A stretch of 64,000 nucleotides of DNA. It comes from Niabella soli DSM 19437. GTDB lineage: Bacteria > Bacteroidota > Bacteroidia > Chitinophagales > Chitinophagaceae. This document shows, in pieces, positions 1-9,325 of the stretch (the stretch's first letter is position 1; every line of letters begins with the position of its first letter). Made by a program: the position numbers and the translations under genes. The stretch covers positions 2,356,001 to 2,420,000 of the forward strand of contig NZ_CP007035.1 of the NCBI RefSeq assembly GCF_000243115.2. Reading direction: 5' to 3'. Below the pieces are notes generated by a model. That model searched no databases. It saw nothing but the letters and a program-made list of their open reading frames with translations, and was not told the DNA's origin.

Positions 1-348
1 ATCAACGGCTGCAATCAGCGCCCAGCCTACATCCACACCCAATCCGTCTTTGAAAGGATCAGGATTGGTATAATCATTCACATCCGTACTCCCGATGATC
101 CAGGCGTCCTTCTCTAACTGAAGCGTCACATTATTTTTTAACAAGACGGTGCCAGACACATAACGGCCCGCAGGGAATATAACATGCCCGCCTCCTTTTG
201 CATTGCATGCGTCAATGGCCTTCTGGATCGCGACGGTATTTAAAGTAGTGCCATCCCCTTTTGCACCATAATCGGTCACTTTTATATCGGCTGCCTGTGC
301 CGCAAAGCCAAGGAACAACAACAGTAAGAGCAAACAATTTTTTTTCAT
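1..348 (-). CDS. GH28-like polygalacturonase-type beta-helix enzyme, partial (C-terminus outside window)
   Basis: Translating the minus strand from the ATG at 346-348 gives 116 residues with no stop before the window edge. A leucine-rich signal peptide ends near AQA (about residue 19). It is followed by DYGAKGDG, a TVAIQKAIDACNAKGGG segment, FPAGRYVSGT and LKNNVTLQLEKDAWIIGSTD, the usual N-terminal start of the GH28/pectate-lyase-3 beta-helix. GH28 enzymes hydrolyse galacturonosyl or rhamnogalacturonan linkages, but the catalytic Asp residues lie beyond the edge, so activity cannot be judged. It starts 17 bp after the GH29 stop codon and is probably the next gene of the block A operon. Confidence 0.8.
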   Translation of the reverse strand, partial: MKKNCLLLLLLFLGFAAQAADIKVTDYGAKGDGTTLNTVAIQKAIDACNAKGGGHVIFPAGRYVSGTVLLKNNVTLQLEKDAWIIGSTDVNDYTNPDPFKDGLGVDVGWALIAAVD

Positions 349-365
349 ATCAACAGGAACCCGGC

Positions 366-1790
366 CTAATCCAATGCCCCGGTCTTCATTTTTTGTGAGT
401 GTTTACTATTTACATTCGCCACCGGGCCTGCTACAACCAACTGCACCACCGAAGCAATTTTATCAGGCGCTGCGGCGGGCAGCTCAACCGTAATTGTTCC
501 ATTTTCATTTTTTGCTTTTAGCGCTTTCCCGTTCACCAGCAGGTTGGCACTGATCACCTTATTTTGTAATGCCGGCACTACCAGTTTACCATCTGATGGC
601 CAATCAAAAACGAATAAATTCAGCGCAGTATTGGCTCCCGCTGCTTTCATCGTACACCGGCCCCAGGATAAATCGGGCAAAGGGCTGGCATGTGTGGCAT
701 AGATCGCTTTGCTGTTCACCTGCATCCATTTGCCAATGGCCGCCAGGCGCTCTACGCTTTCTTCGGGCACCGAGCCATCATCTTTCGGCCCGATGTTCAG
801 CAAATAGTTGCCGCCTTTAGAGGCTATATCAACCAAATTATGAATAAGCGTTTCAGTAGATTTCCAGTTATGATCCCAGCTCTTATAGCCCCAACTGCCA
901 TTCATCGTCATGCAGGTTTCCCAATCTGTTCCATCCAATTCTGCCTGTGTAGGAATTTTTTGTTCGGGCGTTTTGGTATCGCCAGGGAAATTGGGCCGCT
1001 TCAACCGGTCATTAGTAATGATATTGGGTTGCAGTTGCAATACATCTTTTAATTTTTGCGCCGCTGCATCCGTCATGTTGGTGGGGGTATCCCACCACAA
1101 CACAGCAATATCACCATAGTTGCTTAAAATTTCCTTCACCTGGGGAACCGAAACATCGTTTATATACTGATCAAATGTTTTTGTTTCCTGTGCCGGATCC
1201 CAGTGGCCGTTATGCGCTTTGGTGTACGCATCAATCTTTGCCGAGTCCGGGTTGGGCCAGCCTTCGCGCATTTCCTTACGCGCAACCGCCCCGCCAGGGT
1301 TATTCCAATCCTGCGCCTGTGAATAATAAAAGCCCAGTTTCATCCCGTATTTCTTGCAGGCTGCTGCCAATGGCTTCAGCAGGTCTTTGCCATAGGCGGT
1401 GGCATCTGCAATATTCCATTTGCTGGCATTCGATTTAAACAAAGCGAATCCATCATGGTGCTTGGCCGTAATGATGATGTATTTCATCCCGGCGTCTTTC
1501 GCCATTTTTACAATCGCATCCGGGTTATAATTAACCGGGTTAAAAGATTTAGCGCGTTCCTGGTATTCTGCAACAGGTATCTTACAGCGGTTCATGATCC
1601 ATTCCGCGCCACCACGAGCCTGCTGATGCCCGTGATAAACCCCGGCCCATTGCGAATAAACGCCCCAATGGATAAACATGCCAAAACGCGCTTCCCGCCA
1701 CCATTTCATGCGGGCGTCCTTATCGGCTGTCTGGCTTTTTGCTGTTCCCGCCAACAGGCATACCAGCATAAATAATGCGATCCTTTTCAT
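366..1790 (-). CDS. GH29 alpha-L-fucosidase (first copy)
   Basis: A secreted GH29 enzyme that would release alpha-linked L-fucose in the periplasm. The chosen start, MKRIALFML at 1790, gives a clean signal peptide ending near SQT; an in-frame ATG 36 bp upstream adds residues that look untranslated. The mature protein opens with the GH29 hallmark WWREARFGMFIHWGVYS, followed by TAKHHDGFALF and the strand VLWWDTP, whose Asp (about residue 234 from this start) is the expected nucleophile. GGNYLLNIGPKDDGSVP and the W-x-Y-N-G type wall SWGYKSWDHNW are also family features. It lies between PL6 and GH28. The upstream gap carries a repeat unit and a hairpin (1804-1860). At 474 residues it lacks the long C-terminal domain of the second copy. 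Confidence 0.92.
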   Translation of the reverse strand: MKRIALFMLVCLLAGTAKSQTADKDARMKWWREARFGMFIHWGVYSQWAGVYHGHQQARGGAEWIMNRCKIPVAEYQERAKSFNPVNYNPDAIVKMAKDAGMKYIIITAKHHDGFALFKSNASKWNIADATAYGKDLLKPLAAACKKYGMKLGFYYSQAQDWNNPGGAVARKEMREGWPNPDSAKIDAYTKAHNGHWDPAQETKTFDQYINDVSVPQVKEILSNYGDIAVLWWDTPTNMTDAAAQKLKDVLQLQPNIITNDRLKRPNFPGDTKTPEQKIPTQAELDGTDWETCMTMNGSWGYKSWDHNWKSTETLIHNLVDIASKGGNYLLNIGPKDDGSVPEESVERLAAIGKWMQVNSKAIYATHASPLPDLSWGRCTMKAAGANTALNLFVFDWPSDGKLVVPALQNKVISANLLVNGKALKAKNENGTITVELPAAAPDKIASVVQLVVAGPVANVNSKHSQKMKTGALD

Positions 1791-1803
1791 TTGTATATTT
1801 TTT

Positions 1804-1860
1804 GTTATAGATATTGCGCTCCTCACGGAGCTGCTCTGCGAAGCTTCCAGCTTCGCAGCC
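1804..1860. repeat. Intergenic repeat unit plus hairpin before GH29
   Basis: Positions 1804-1834 closely match 9269-9299 (gttatagatatt, then gctcct, then a gag-ctgc end), so this is one dispersed copy of the 25-bp unit found in tandem at 9251-9325. It runs straight into a hairpin in which ctgcgaag at about 1836 pairs with cttcgcag at about 1851, followed by a T-run. The same tgcgaag/cttcgca stem recurs in the terminator after gdhA. Seen directly; function unknown. Confidence 0.6.
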
Positions 1861-1876
1861 TGGTTTTTTCAAAACC

Positions 1877-3250
1877 TTATTTAACCGTCGCTCCTACTTC
1901 CGCTGCACTTAAGACATGCGCTACCATTTTTTCATCACTATACTGATCGGCGCCGATATCCCATTTCCCCTTCCGCAATTGGCCATCCATGTCGACAGCT
2001 ACTACCGGATAAGCGGCATCGCCCTTACCAATAGCCGGACTTCCTTTTGCCAAGCGGTAAATGCCCGCGGCTCCTTTAACCAACATCGGGTCTTTTTGCT
2101 GGTAACCCGAGGCAGGAATGTCGCCTGCCTGTTTTACTTCAAAGAACAGGTTATTTTTCCATACGGGATCTTTTAAATCACCCATAAGGGAGACCGCCTT
2201 TAGCCCGCCCTGAACAATATTATCTGCGACCGTAATGGCGGTAGCGCCCATTCCGTTTTTCCGGGCCTGTAATATGATATTCTCTCCGTTATTCACGAGT
2301 GTATTAAAAGCGATCAATACCCGATCGGGCCGGTCATGCGCCGTTAGTTGTGCACCGTCGGCTACTTCCCCGTCGCCATTGCCAATGGTAATGGCCGGTT
2401 TGCAATTTTCAAAATAATTACTAAAGATAGCATGATCATCGCCATAAATCCGCAGTCCCGGAGTATTAAAGAAATAGTTACTATAGACCTGGCATTTGTT
2501 GCCATGGCGGAGGGTAAACTGTGCCGGGCAATCGCGGATCGTATTATAGCGCAATACCACTCCCGACGCTTTTACAGAGATGAGCTCATTTTCTCCCGCG
2601 CACTTTTCAAAAAGATTATATTCCACCACACTATTGCTGGTAGAAAGGCTGAAGCCGCTTAATCCGAATTGCAGGGTCTCAGCACCATTTGCCCCGCCCT
2701 GATCCGGAAAATTATAGAAATAGTTATGATGAATATGGAGGCGTTCTGCTATCTGTTTTCCTTCTCCCCGTATAGCCAATATGCGCCCCATGGAGTTTTT
2801 GTTCTGAAAGGTATTATAATCAATTTCATGATCATTACCGGCAATGGTCAGGTATTCTCCTTTGCCCGGCATTTCAAAAATATTATGGGTCCAACGGCAA
2901 AAGGAAGTACCCGGGGCGCTACGCGCTTTGGAAGCGGCATGGGTAAATTTAAATCCGCTGATGATCACGTAGGTTGCGGGTTTTATCAGCTCAAAACCGC
3001 CCACTCCCGCAATTTCAGCCTTCCCAATGCTTTCTGCTTTTATAATGATCGGCTTTTCTTTTGTGCCGGTGCAGGCAATGGTAATATTCGCGCCGGCAGC
3101 GTACACGCCATTTTTGAGTACGATCTCTTCTCCGGGTTTCGCCCTGTTAATGGCTTGTTGTAGTTCATCGATAGAAGTAACAGTAACCGGGCCGGCAAAC
3201 AACCGGGCCGAAAATTGCAGGAGTAAAATAACTGCTATATATTTTTTCAT
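1877..3250 (-). CDS. PL6 polysaccharide lyase (alginate lyase / chondroitinase B type)
   Basis: A secreted right-handed beta-helix lyase that should cleave uronate linkages by beta-elimination, leaving a 4,5-unsaturated uronate. The signal peptide covers about residues 1-19. The helix shows the PL6 pattern NGAETLQFG (188-196), ENELISVKAS (220-229) and FTLRHGN (245-251). Lys227 and Arg248 lie 21 residues apart, the same spacing as the Lys250/Arg271 catalytic pair known in chondroitinase B, and Glu220/Glu222 sit where calcium ligands are expected. PL6 members act on alginate or dermatan sulfate; the neighbours do not settle the substrate. It is followed by GH29 and preceded by the jelly-roll lyase-like gene 33 bp away. 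Confidence 0.88.
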   Translation of the reverse strand: MKKYIAVILLLQFSARLFAGPVTVTSIDELQQAINRAKPGEEIVLKNGVYAAGANITIACTGTKEKPIIIKAESIGKAEIAGVGGFELIKPATYVIISGFKFTHAASKARSAPGTSFCRWTHNIFEMPGKGEYLTIAGNDHEIDYNTFQNKNSMGRILAIRGEGKQIAERLHIHHNYFYNFPDQGGANGAETLQFGLSGFSLSTSNSVVEYNLFEKCAGENELISVKASGVVLRYNTIRDCPAQFTLRHGNKCQVYSNYFFNTPGLRIYGDDHAIFSNYFENCKPAITIGNGDGEVADGAQLTAHDRPDRVLIAFNTLVNNGENIILQARKNGMGATAITVADNIVQGGLKAVSLMGDLKDPVWKNNLFFEVKQAGDIPASGYQQKDPMLVKGAAGIYRLAKGSPAIGKGDAAYPVVAVDMDGQLRKGKWDIGADQYSDEKMVAHVLSAAEVGATVK

Positions 3251-3283
3251 CCGAATGGGTTTAATACAATTAGTTCGTGATAA

Positions 3284-4681
3284 TTAATCATGCACTGCCG
3301 TTGGATTGGGGTTCGGGTTCTTTTCATACACCCTGAAATCCGTCAGCCACAGGGATTCATTTTTCAACAGCGGGCTTTGTCCAACGGGATTCTGATTCAG
3401 CTTCCCGCCGGCAAGGCTCCGGTAGATGCCGTATTTATTACGGATATAGGAACTGCCTTTTCTCCACATATCGATATTATCATCTTTAAAATCAAGTAAT
3501 ACTTTACCGTCACGTACCCGCACTATTTTACAGGAATACGAACCGTTATGCGTGTAGTGCACTTCTTCTTTTACCTGTACCCATTCGCCTTCAAAATCAG
3601 ACAAAGGGATGTTATCTACAATCGTTCCTTTGCCGGTGCTGGCGCCATCAACGGAATGAATGATCTGGATCCGTTTATTGGAACCATTGCTGTTTGCGCG
3701 GGGGGTAATAGTGATTAACGGACTACCATTATAAGGACCATCCTGCGCCTTTAGCTGGTGAATATGACAGAAGCTGGTAGTAGGCTGAAAACCCGGTGCT
3801 AACCTGAATTTCCATTCCAGTATTTGCCACTCATCCCAGTTCCCCTGCACTTTTGCCCAGGTGGTATTATTGGTGGCAGACTTCATTTCATTGCGCTGCC
3901 GGTCAACCGTACCGGAGCTGCAACGGTCCCCGTCTATAACCGGGTCAATATGTATATTAAACCGGAAAACATATTTATTAAAATAAGGATCCAATTCTGC
4001 GGCGCAATGCACGCCATTCGGGTCACCGCCATAACCGCCGGTGCAATGGGGATTTTCCGTATAATCAAATCCAAATTTTTTCATGTAGGTATTGATGTCA
4101 TTGTACGGTTTATCCTGCAAGGCAGCATCTGATTCCATTGCGGAACTCAACTGGTAGCCGCGGTAACCCGGCCCATCCATAACCTGCTGCGCGCAGGAAG
4201 CGCCGGACTTGATCCAGCCGGTTGTTTTCACGCGCGAATAAATGGTGTCCAACTTTAATTCAATCACATACTGATCTGCCGCACCCAGCCCATCCACTTT
4301 GACAAAATTTGCGGAGGGAATATCGCAGGCAGTGTTCCCGCTGGTGTTGGTGATTTTTCCCGTCCAATCCGCCCCGTTCACTTTTGCCGACACGATATTG
4401 GCAAAAGTGGGCCCTTCGGCTCCCCGGTTTCCAAGATCCAGGATAAAGTAGCTGGCATCCTTAGCCTGGTCATTTTTTGTAATGGTATAGGTCCATACTG
4501 TATTATCATTATCCGATGGCGCTGCCAGGCTAATATTGTAGGCGCCGGTATTCACAGCACCCGACTGGGCAGCCGGGCTAAGGCCTGTTAGTTCCTTGCT
4601 GAGCGGACTTTTGGTGCCACAGGCAAAGACAAGCATTGTAAGAGCAACAACCGTAGTGCCTGTTTTTCTTAAACTTTTCAT
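3284..4681 (-). CDS. Jelly-roll polysaccharide lyase-like lipoprotein (PL7/PL13/PL20-type fold)
   Basis: A 465-residue lipoprotein: the signal ends in MLVFAC, a lipobox Cys at about residue 21. Residues ~45-165 look like a separate beta-sandwich domain with Asp/Asn-rich repeats. The C-terminal half carries GTVDRQRNEMK, WQILEWKFRL, a CHIHQLKA segment and SPLITITPR, then a long YTHNGSYSCKIVRV beta region. The R-x-E-x-K and H-x-H-Q patterns resemble the concanavalin-like polysaccharide lyases (heparinase I PF14099, PL7, PL20). I cannot assign a CAZy family with certainty. The ATG at 4681 is preferred over a TTG six bases upstream. Placed between PL6 and GH88, it probably acts on the same uronate polymer at the cell surface. 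Confidence 0.55.
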   Translation of the reverse strand: MKSLRKTGTTVVALTMLVFACGTKSPLSKELTGLSPAAQSGAVNTGAYNISLAAPSDNDNTVWTYTITKNDQAKDASYFILDLGNRGAEGPTFANIVSAKVNGADWTGKITNTSGNTACDIPSANFVKVDGLGAADQYVIELKLDTIYSRVKTTGWIKSGASCAQQVMDGPGYRGYQLSSAMESDAALQDKPYNDINTYMKKFGFDYTENPHCTGGYGGDPNGVHCAAELDPYFNKYVFRFNIHIDPVIDGDRCSSGTVDRQRNEMKSATNNTTWAKVQGNWDEWQILEWKFRLAPGFQPTTSFCHIHQLKAQDGPYNGSPLITITPRANSNGSNKRIQIIHSVDGASTGKGTIVDNIPLSDFEGEWVQVKEEVHYTHNGSYSCKIVRVRDGKVLLDFKDDNIDMWRKGSSYIRNKYGIYRSLAGGKLNQNPVGQSPLLKNESLWLTDFRVYEKNPNPNPTAVHD

Positions 4682-4889
4682 ATGCAACTCTTTATTTTAT
4701 TTTATGAATACGGTAACGAGGGCGTTCCGCTATTTACACTACAAATAACCTATTTATTCCGGGTGAACGGCTGTCAAAAATTTGCTTTGTGTTCAACCAT
4801 TTTAACCTGGCGCCCGTTCCATTACGCCTTTTGCCTGTGCCTGAATGGTTTCCCAAAGACCGCTCCGCTGTGGTTGAGGTGACGACCGG

Positions 4890-6086
4890 TTAGAACAACT
4901 TCTTTCCGTCTTTCAACTTTTCCAGCCTCAGCAATGCTTCAAGATAATAGTAATCTGCGTAACTCAACGGCACATCCACTTCACTATTCGATGGTTTGGA
5001 ACCCGTGCTATGTAATAAAATAAATCCAAAATCTTTTCCAATGGGAGCCCGGTACTTATTGGTAATGTTTGTCAGGATCTTTTGCGCAAGCCCCCTGTAA
5101 TAACTTCCCTTTTTACTATAGGTGCTCAGTTCCAGCAATCCTGACGCTATTACTGTAGCAGCCGAAACATCACGCGGTTCATCGGGGATCCGCGGCGCGT
5201 TAAAATCCCAGAACGGAACCAGATCCTTTGGCAGGTTGGGATGGTTAAAAATAAATGCGGCGATGTGCTCCGCCTGCTGCAGGTACTTTGGATCCTTTGT
5301 TTCCCGGTAACACATCGTATAGCCATACAAACCCCAGGCCTGACCCCGGGCCCAGGCAGAAGCATCTGAATAGCCCTGGTGGGTGGTTCTTTTAATTACT
5401 TTACCCGTTGTGGAGTCGTAGTCCACCACATGATAAGAACTATAATCGGGGCGAAAATGGTTCTGCATTGTCTTATTGGCATGGCTTACCGCAATGTTGT
5501 AATAAGTTTTATCGCCGGTAAGCTTTGAGGCTTCAAACAACAATTCCAGATTAAGCATATTATCAATGATCACCGGATACTCCCATTTTTGTTTGTTATG
5601 ATCCCAGGAGCGGATGACGCCGGCGGTTTTATTAAAACGTGTACTCAATGTTTTGGCTGCCTGCATCAACACTTCTTTATAATGCTGATCTTTTGTAAGC
5701 CGGTAACCATTGCCCACACTGCAATACACTTTAAAGCCCATATCGTGTGTGCCGCCATTCCATTGCTCTTTTTCGATGTTTGCCGTAAAGCTTTCCGCCC
5801 GTTTTTTCCATTCCGTGTTTTTGGAATACTCATATAAATACCACAACTCTCCCGGAAAAAACCCTGATGTCCAGTCCCCGGATTTCACCAATCGCAACTG
5901 ATCTTTTTCAATGGTCCGGGGAGACACCAGCTCCTTCGAGCCATTTTTGGCTTTATCAATTTCGGCCAGCATCACTTTGGTCTGCTGCTCTGCCTCTTGA
6001 AATGTTGCCGGAATATTGAGTTGCTGCGCTTGTGCTGCACCGGTAAATAAAAAGACGGCTGCTATTGCAAATATCTTGTTTTTCAT
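4890..6086 (-). CDS. GH88 unsaturated beta-glucuronyl hydrolase
   Basis: Hydrates and removes the 4,5-unsaturated uronate that a lyase leaves at the non-reducing end of oligosaccharides. The signal peptide ends at AQA (about residue 20), so it is probably periplasmic. The family (alpha/alpha)6-barrel signature is clear: SGDWTSGFFPGELW, GTHDMGF with Asp115, and YPVIIDNMLNLELL with Asp175. The two Asp residues are 60 apart, close to the Asp88/Asp149 pair of characterised GH88 enzymes. SDASAWARGQAWGLYGY and PRDVSAATVIASGLLEL follow. The start lies 3 bp from the stop of GH29, so the two are surely cotranscribed. Its presence supports a real lyase pathway in this block. Confidence 0.92.
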   Translation of the reverse strand: MKNKIFAIAAVFLFTGAAQAQQLNIPATFQEAEQQTKVMLAEIDKAKNGSKELVSPRTIEKDQLRLVKSGDWTSGFFPGELWYLYEYSKNTEWKKRAESFTANIEKEQWNGGTHDMGFKVYCSVGNGYRLTKDQHYKEVLMQAAKTLSTRFNKTAGVIRSWDHNKQKWEYPVIIDNMLNLELLFEASKLTGDKTYYNIAVSHANKTMQNHFRPDYSSYHVVDYDSTTGKVIKRTTHQGYSDASAWARGQAWGLYGYTMCYRETKDPKYLQQAEHIAAFIFNHPNLPKDLVPFWDFNAPRIPDEPRDVSAATVIASGLLELSTYSKKGSYYRGLAQKILTNITNKYRAPIGKDFGFILLHSTGSKPSNSEVDVPLSYADYYYLEALLRLEKLKDGKKLF

Positions 6087-6089
6087 TTT

Positions 6090-7964
6090 TTATTTTTTTA
6101 TCAATCTTAGTTCCAGCGGGCGCATCAATTCCTGCTTTGTAATAGCGGCGGGTTGCATTAATATCCGGTGCAAACCGGGTTTCAATTTTATACTACCCAA
6201 TTCCTGGTCTTCAATCGCCTCTCCCTTCGCCGTTGGTTCGATTGCGTCTTTGGCCAGCAGTTTTCCATCCACCAGGATATTGCAGGCACCGCCGGTATTC
6301 GTGCCCCGGATCCTTTTGAGCACTACGCGGTATTCCGATTCCTGCTCATTTCTAAAATTCCAGCTAATGGTCTGCGCCGCCGACTTCCAGCCATCTACAT
6401 AATAACGATCGGTTTTCCCATCTCCAAAACCAAACCCTTTGCCCATTAGCGTAGCATCAAAAGCCAGCATCCGCGTCAGCGGAATATTTGGCGCCAGGTA
6501 GCGCACCGAGTCAAATTTTTCCGGTGATGACAGTTCTAACACCACTACCGTGTTGACAGTATCCGGCGCTGTTTTGGGAAGTTCCATAACTACATCTTTT
6601 TTATTGAGCCGGCTTATTTTTAAAGTCTTCGATGGATCGGTTAACAGGTAAGCTTTTTTATAAGCAGACAATAATCCGCCCACATACAATTTCCCATCCG
6701 CGGGATAATTAAATACATGCAGGTATAACCTTCCAGGTTTTGCTGTACTAACGCCCCAGCTCTGCATGGGCAAAGGAGTAGCATGGGTCCCATAAATACT
6801 TTCACCGTTTTTTTGCATCCAGTTGCCAATGCCCTTTAAGATCGCCTGGTCTTCCGGGGCGATTGCGCCGTCGCCCATCGGGCCAATGTTCATCAGCAAA
6901 TTGCCGCCTTTAGCCGCCGCACTTGCCAGCAACCGGATAAAATGGCCAACAGGCTTATGCGAATGATCAAACTTGCTATACCCATAGCTTTCATTGGTGG
7001 TGGGAATCGCTTCCCAATCACCGGTCACGGGATAAAATTCTGCCGGCCGGTCGGCGGTGTTCTTATAATCACCAAAATTATTTTCGGAGTTTCGTACCAG
7101 GCGCCCATTCACTACTACGTTGGGGTCGGCTTTACGAATAGCTTCCAGAATGCGGATATTTTCAGACAGCGGCAATTTGTGCGGCGTGTCGAACCACAAA
7201 ATATCCGGGTGATATTTTTGGATCAGTTCCAGTATCTGGGGAATGGCCTTTTCATTCACATATTTTTGGGCCTTTTTTAATAAGTCCGGATGCAGGTTAT
7301 ACCAGTTCGTGCCCCCTTCCAATTGCAGATCACCGCCGGGGTTTTTATACTCCCAATCATTCCCCGGTGCATCAGGATGCTCCCAGTCGAACGCATGCGA
7401 ATAATAAAATCCGAATTTCAATCCCTGCTTTTTACAGGCTGCGCGCAAAGCCGCCATCGGATCGGTTTTGAAAGCTGTTTGCGCCGCTATGTTAAAATCG
7501 GAAACCTTCGAGGGATACATCGCAAAACCATCGTGATGTTTGGCTGTAATAATGAAGTAGCGCATGCCGGCATTTTTGGCATCGGCGATCCATTCATCGG
7601 CATTAAATTTTACCGGGTTAAATTTATGCGCCAGCTCCAGGTATTCCCTGCGTGTAATTTTTTCCTTGCGCATCAGGTGCTCGGCATAGCCACCCACTTT
7701 TTTACCTTTCCATTCGCCACCGGCGAGCGAATAAATACCCCAATGTACAAACATCCCAAATTTAGCCTCACGCCACCATTGGATGCGCTGGTCATGATTT
7801 TTCATGGATGCGGTCCACCAGCCATTTATGGCGTCATGCACGGCCCTGGCATCGCGCGCATTGCCTTCCTTATTAAACATATCCTTGTCCTCATCACCTT
7901 TCACCTGCGCAACGGCGGAAAGGAATGAAGACACACATAAAATAAAAATCGCTATTTTTTTCAT
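6090..7964 (-). CDS. GH29 alpha-L-fucosidase (second, longer copy)
   Basis: A 624-residue secreted GH29 enzyme with a signal peptide ending near VAQ (about residue 20). WWREAKFGMFVHWGIYS, TAKHHDGFAMY and DILWFDTP are present; the nucleophile is predicted at Asp259. After the barrel there is a beta domain and an additional C-terminal beta-sandwich of roughly 120 residues (from about 490), absent in the other copy. Two different GH29 proteins in one cluster suggest different fucose linkages or different oligosaccharide sizes. Upstream of the start lies a hairpin-forming repeat (7994-8023). Confidence 0.92.
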   Translation of the reverse strand: MKKIAIFILCVSSFLSAVAQVKGDEDKDMFNKEGNARDARAVHDAINGWWTASMKNHDQRIQWWREAKFGMFVHWGIYSLAGGEWKGKKVGGYAEHLMRKEKITRREYLELAHKFNPVKFNADEWIADAKNAGMRYFIITAKHHDGFAMYPSKVSDFNIAAQTAFKTDPMAALRAACKKQGLKFGFYYSHAFDWEHPDAPGNDWEYKNPGGDLQLEGGTNWYNLHPDLLKKAQKYVNEKAIPQILELIQKYHPDILWFDTPHKLPLSENIRILEAIRKADPNVVVNGRLVRNSENNFGDYKNTADRPAEFYPVTGDWEAIPTTNESYGYSKFDHSHKPVGHFIRLLASAAAKGGNLLMNIGPMGDGAIAPEDQAILKGIGNWMQKNGESIYGTHATPLPMQSWGVSTAKPGRLYLHVFNYPADGKLYVGGLLSAYKKAYLLTDPSKTLKISRLNKKDVVMELPKTAPDTVNTVVVLELSSPEKFDSVRYLAPNIPLTRMLAFDATLMGKGFGFGDGKTDRYYVDGWKSAAQTISWNFRNEQESEYRVVLKRIRGTNTGGACNILVDGKLLAKDAIEPTAKGEAIEDQELGSIKLKPGLHRILMQPAAITKQELMRPLELRLIKK

Positions 7965-7993
7965 TGCCTTTATCTTATTGAGATTCCTCCGCT

Positions 7994-8023
7994 CATTCCG
8001 CTACGCTTCATTCGGTCGGAATG
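7994..8023. repeat. Hairpin-forming intergenic inverted repeat
   Basis: cattcc at 7994-7999 pairs with ggaatg at 8018-8023 around an 18-nt loop in the 95-bp space between the PL5/PL38-like lyase and GH29. There is no T-run, so it looks more like a small dispersed hairpin than a terminator. Confidence 0.45.
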
Positions 8024-8059
8024 ACGATCCTTTTGTAAATTCACTTACTACTATTCTTG

Positions 8060-9241
8060 TCACCGCTCCATCCATATCAGCGGGTTTCTTACCGGCAGGT
8101 TACGGATCACTTCTTCCACTTTGGGAAAATGATTCAATCTTGCCCAGGTGGCCATCCATTGCTGATCATCAAATGCCGCGGCTCCAAACACCAATGCCGG
8201 CTGGGCCACGGGCCAATCATTCCAGTACATTACATCCTGTTTGAAAGGCCATTTTGTTTTATCGTTGATATAAGGATACAAATAGGCGATCCCTTTTTTT
8301 ATGGAACGGCCATCTGCGGTCTGATAATGCCAGAGATCATCCTGCTTTGAAGAAAGGATCTGGCAGAGTGTGACCATCGCATCCAGGTTAAAGAGGGAAT
8401 AGCCATAAGGCTTGGTCCTAGCCAGTTCTTTTGGAAAGCTGCCATTTTCCGCCATCTGATTAGGAAGCAACACCGTTTTATAGCGGTTGCTGCAAAACGT
8501 CATCAGCTTTTTGTCCCCGGTAAACTTTGCAAAGCAGGCTACCTGCATCGTCCAGCAGGTGCCATGGTTATTGGCAGCATTCATTTCATCGATACCATAT
8601 TTATGTGTTGTTACCCATTGCAGGTATTGTGTAAACCAGTCTTTTATTTTTTGCAATGCGGACCGGTCCATACCCGGTGCATCCTGCATGATATATAAAC
8701 CCTGCGCCACCTCCATTAGCTGAATGGCATCAATAATACCAATGCCCCGGCCGGTAGCACGACCTTTGATGGCCTGCGCATAGAGCAGGTTTGGGTTCAT
8801 CAACGTGGCTGTATCTACAAACCACGCCCTGCAATGCTCCATTGCCTTTTTTAAATATTGTTCTTTATGTGTGATGCACCATGCCGAAGCCAACGTACCA
8901 ACAATGCGACTGAAGCGGATCATCGCCAGGCGATGCGCTACAAAATTATCCGGATTGGACCTACCGTCTTTTTGAATATACGGGCTGTCCGCACTCACCG
9001 GGTTAGGCCACCAATAATCTCCTTCGCTAAAAAAATCATGCCGGCCACCCGCACTGCGCGCGCTGGTTTGGGCCGTTACCGTTATGGGTTGTTCCTTCAA
9101 TGCCTGATCGGCGGCGGCCAACACTTTACTACGCAATACGCTTGTGGTCTGATCGTAAAAGCGTTTCCCTTGGGTCCTTTCCGTTTGCGCTAACGTGGGC
9201 AAAACCAACAACGTAAATAGGATCGTCAAAATTTGTTTCAT
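8060..9241 (-). CDS. PL5/PL38-type alginate or glucuronan lyase (PF05426-like)
   Basis: A 393-residue alpha/alpha-barrel lyase with a signal peptide (to about residue 19). GDYWWPNP at 74-81 and ANNHGTCW at 223-230 are typical of the alginate_lyase domain. Asn225-His226, Arg275 and Tyr279 or Tyr281 match the Asn-His-Arg-Tyr catalytic set of PL5, with spacings close to the known His192/Arg239/Tyr246 set. PL38 members with this domain cleave beta-1,4-glucuronan, PL5 members cleave mannuronate; which applies here cannot be read from sequence alone. It would supply unsaturated oligosaccharides to the GH88 two genes downstream. The upstream space is filled by a tandem repeat. Confidence 0.8.
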   Translation of the reverse strand: MKQILTILFTLLVLPTLAQTERTQGKRFYDQTTSVLRSKVLAAADQALKEQPITVTAQTSARSAGGRHDFFSEGDYWWPNPVSADSPYIQKDGRSNPDNFVAHRLAMIRFSRIVGTLASAWCITHKEQYLKKAMEHCRAWFVDTATLMNPNLLYAQAIKGRATGRGIGIIDAIQLMEVAQGLYIMQDAPGMDRSALQKIKDWFTQYLQWVTTHKYGIDEMNAANNHGTCWTMQVACFAKFTGDKKLMTFCSNRYKTVLLPNQMAENGSFPKELARTKPYGYSLFNLDAMVTLCQILSSKQDDLWHYQTADGRSIKKGIAYLYPYINDKTKWPFKQDVMYWNDWPVAQPALVFGAAAFDDQQWMATWARLNHFPKVEEVIRNLPVRNPLIWMER

Positions 9242-9250
9242 GTTCCAGAG

Positions 9251-9325
9251 ATATTTCGCTCCTACGGAGTTATAGATATTGGGCTCCTACGAAGCTGCCG
9301 ATATTACGCTCCTATGGAGCGGTCA
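9251..9325. repeat. Three tandem 25-bp repeat units overlapping the end of GH31
   Basis: Units at 9251-9275, 9276-9300 and 9301-9325 all begin atatt, carry gctcct at the same position and have an exact 25-bp period. The third unit contains the GH31 stop codon (9312-9314) and encodes its last few residues. A related single unit sits at 1804-1834. Seen directly; origin unknown. Confidence 0.8.
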
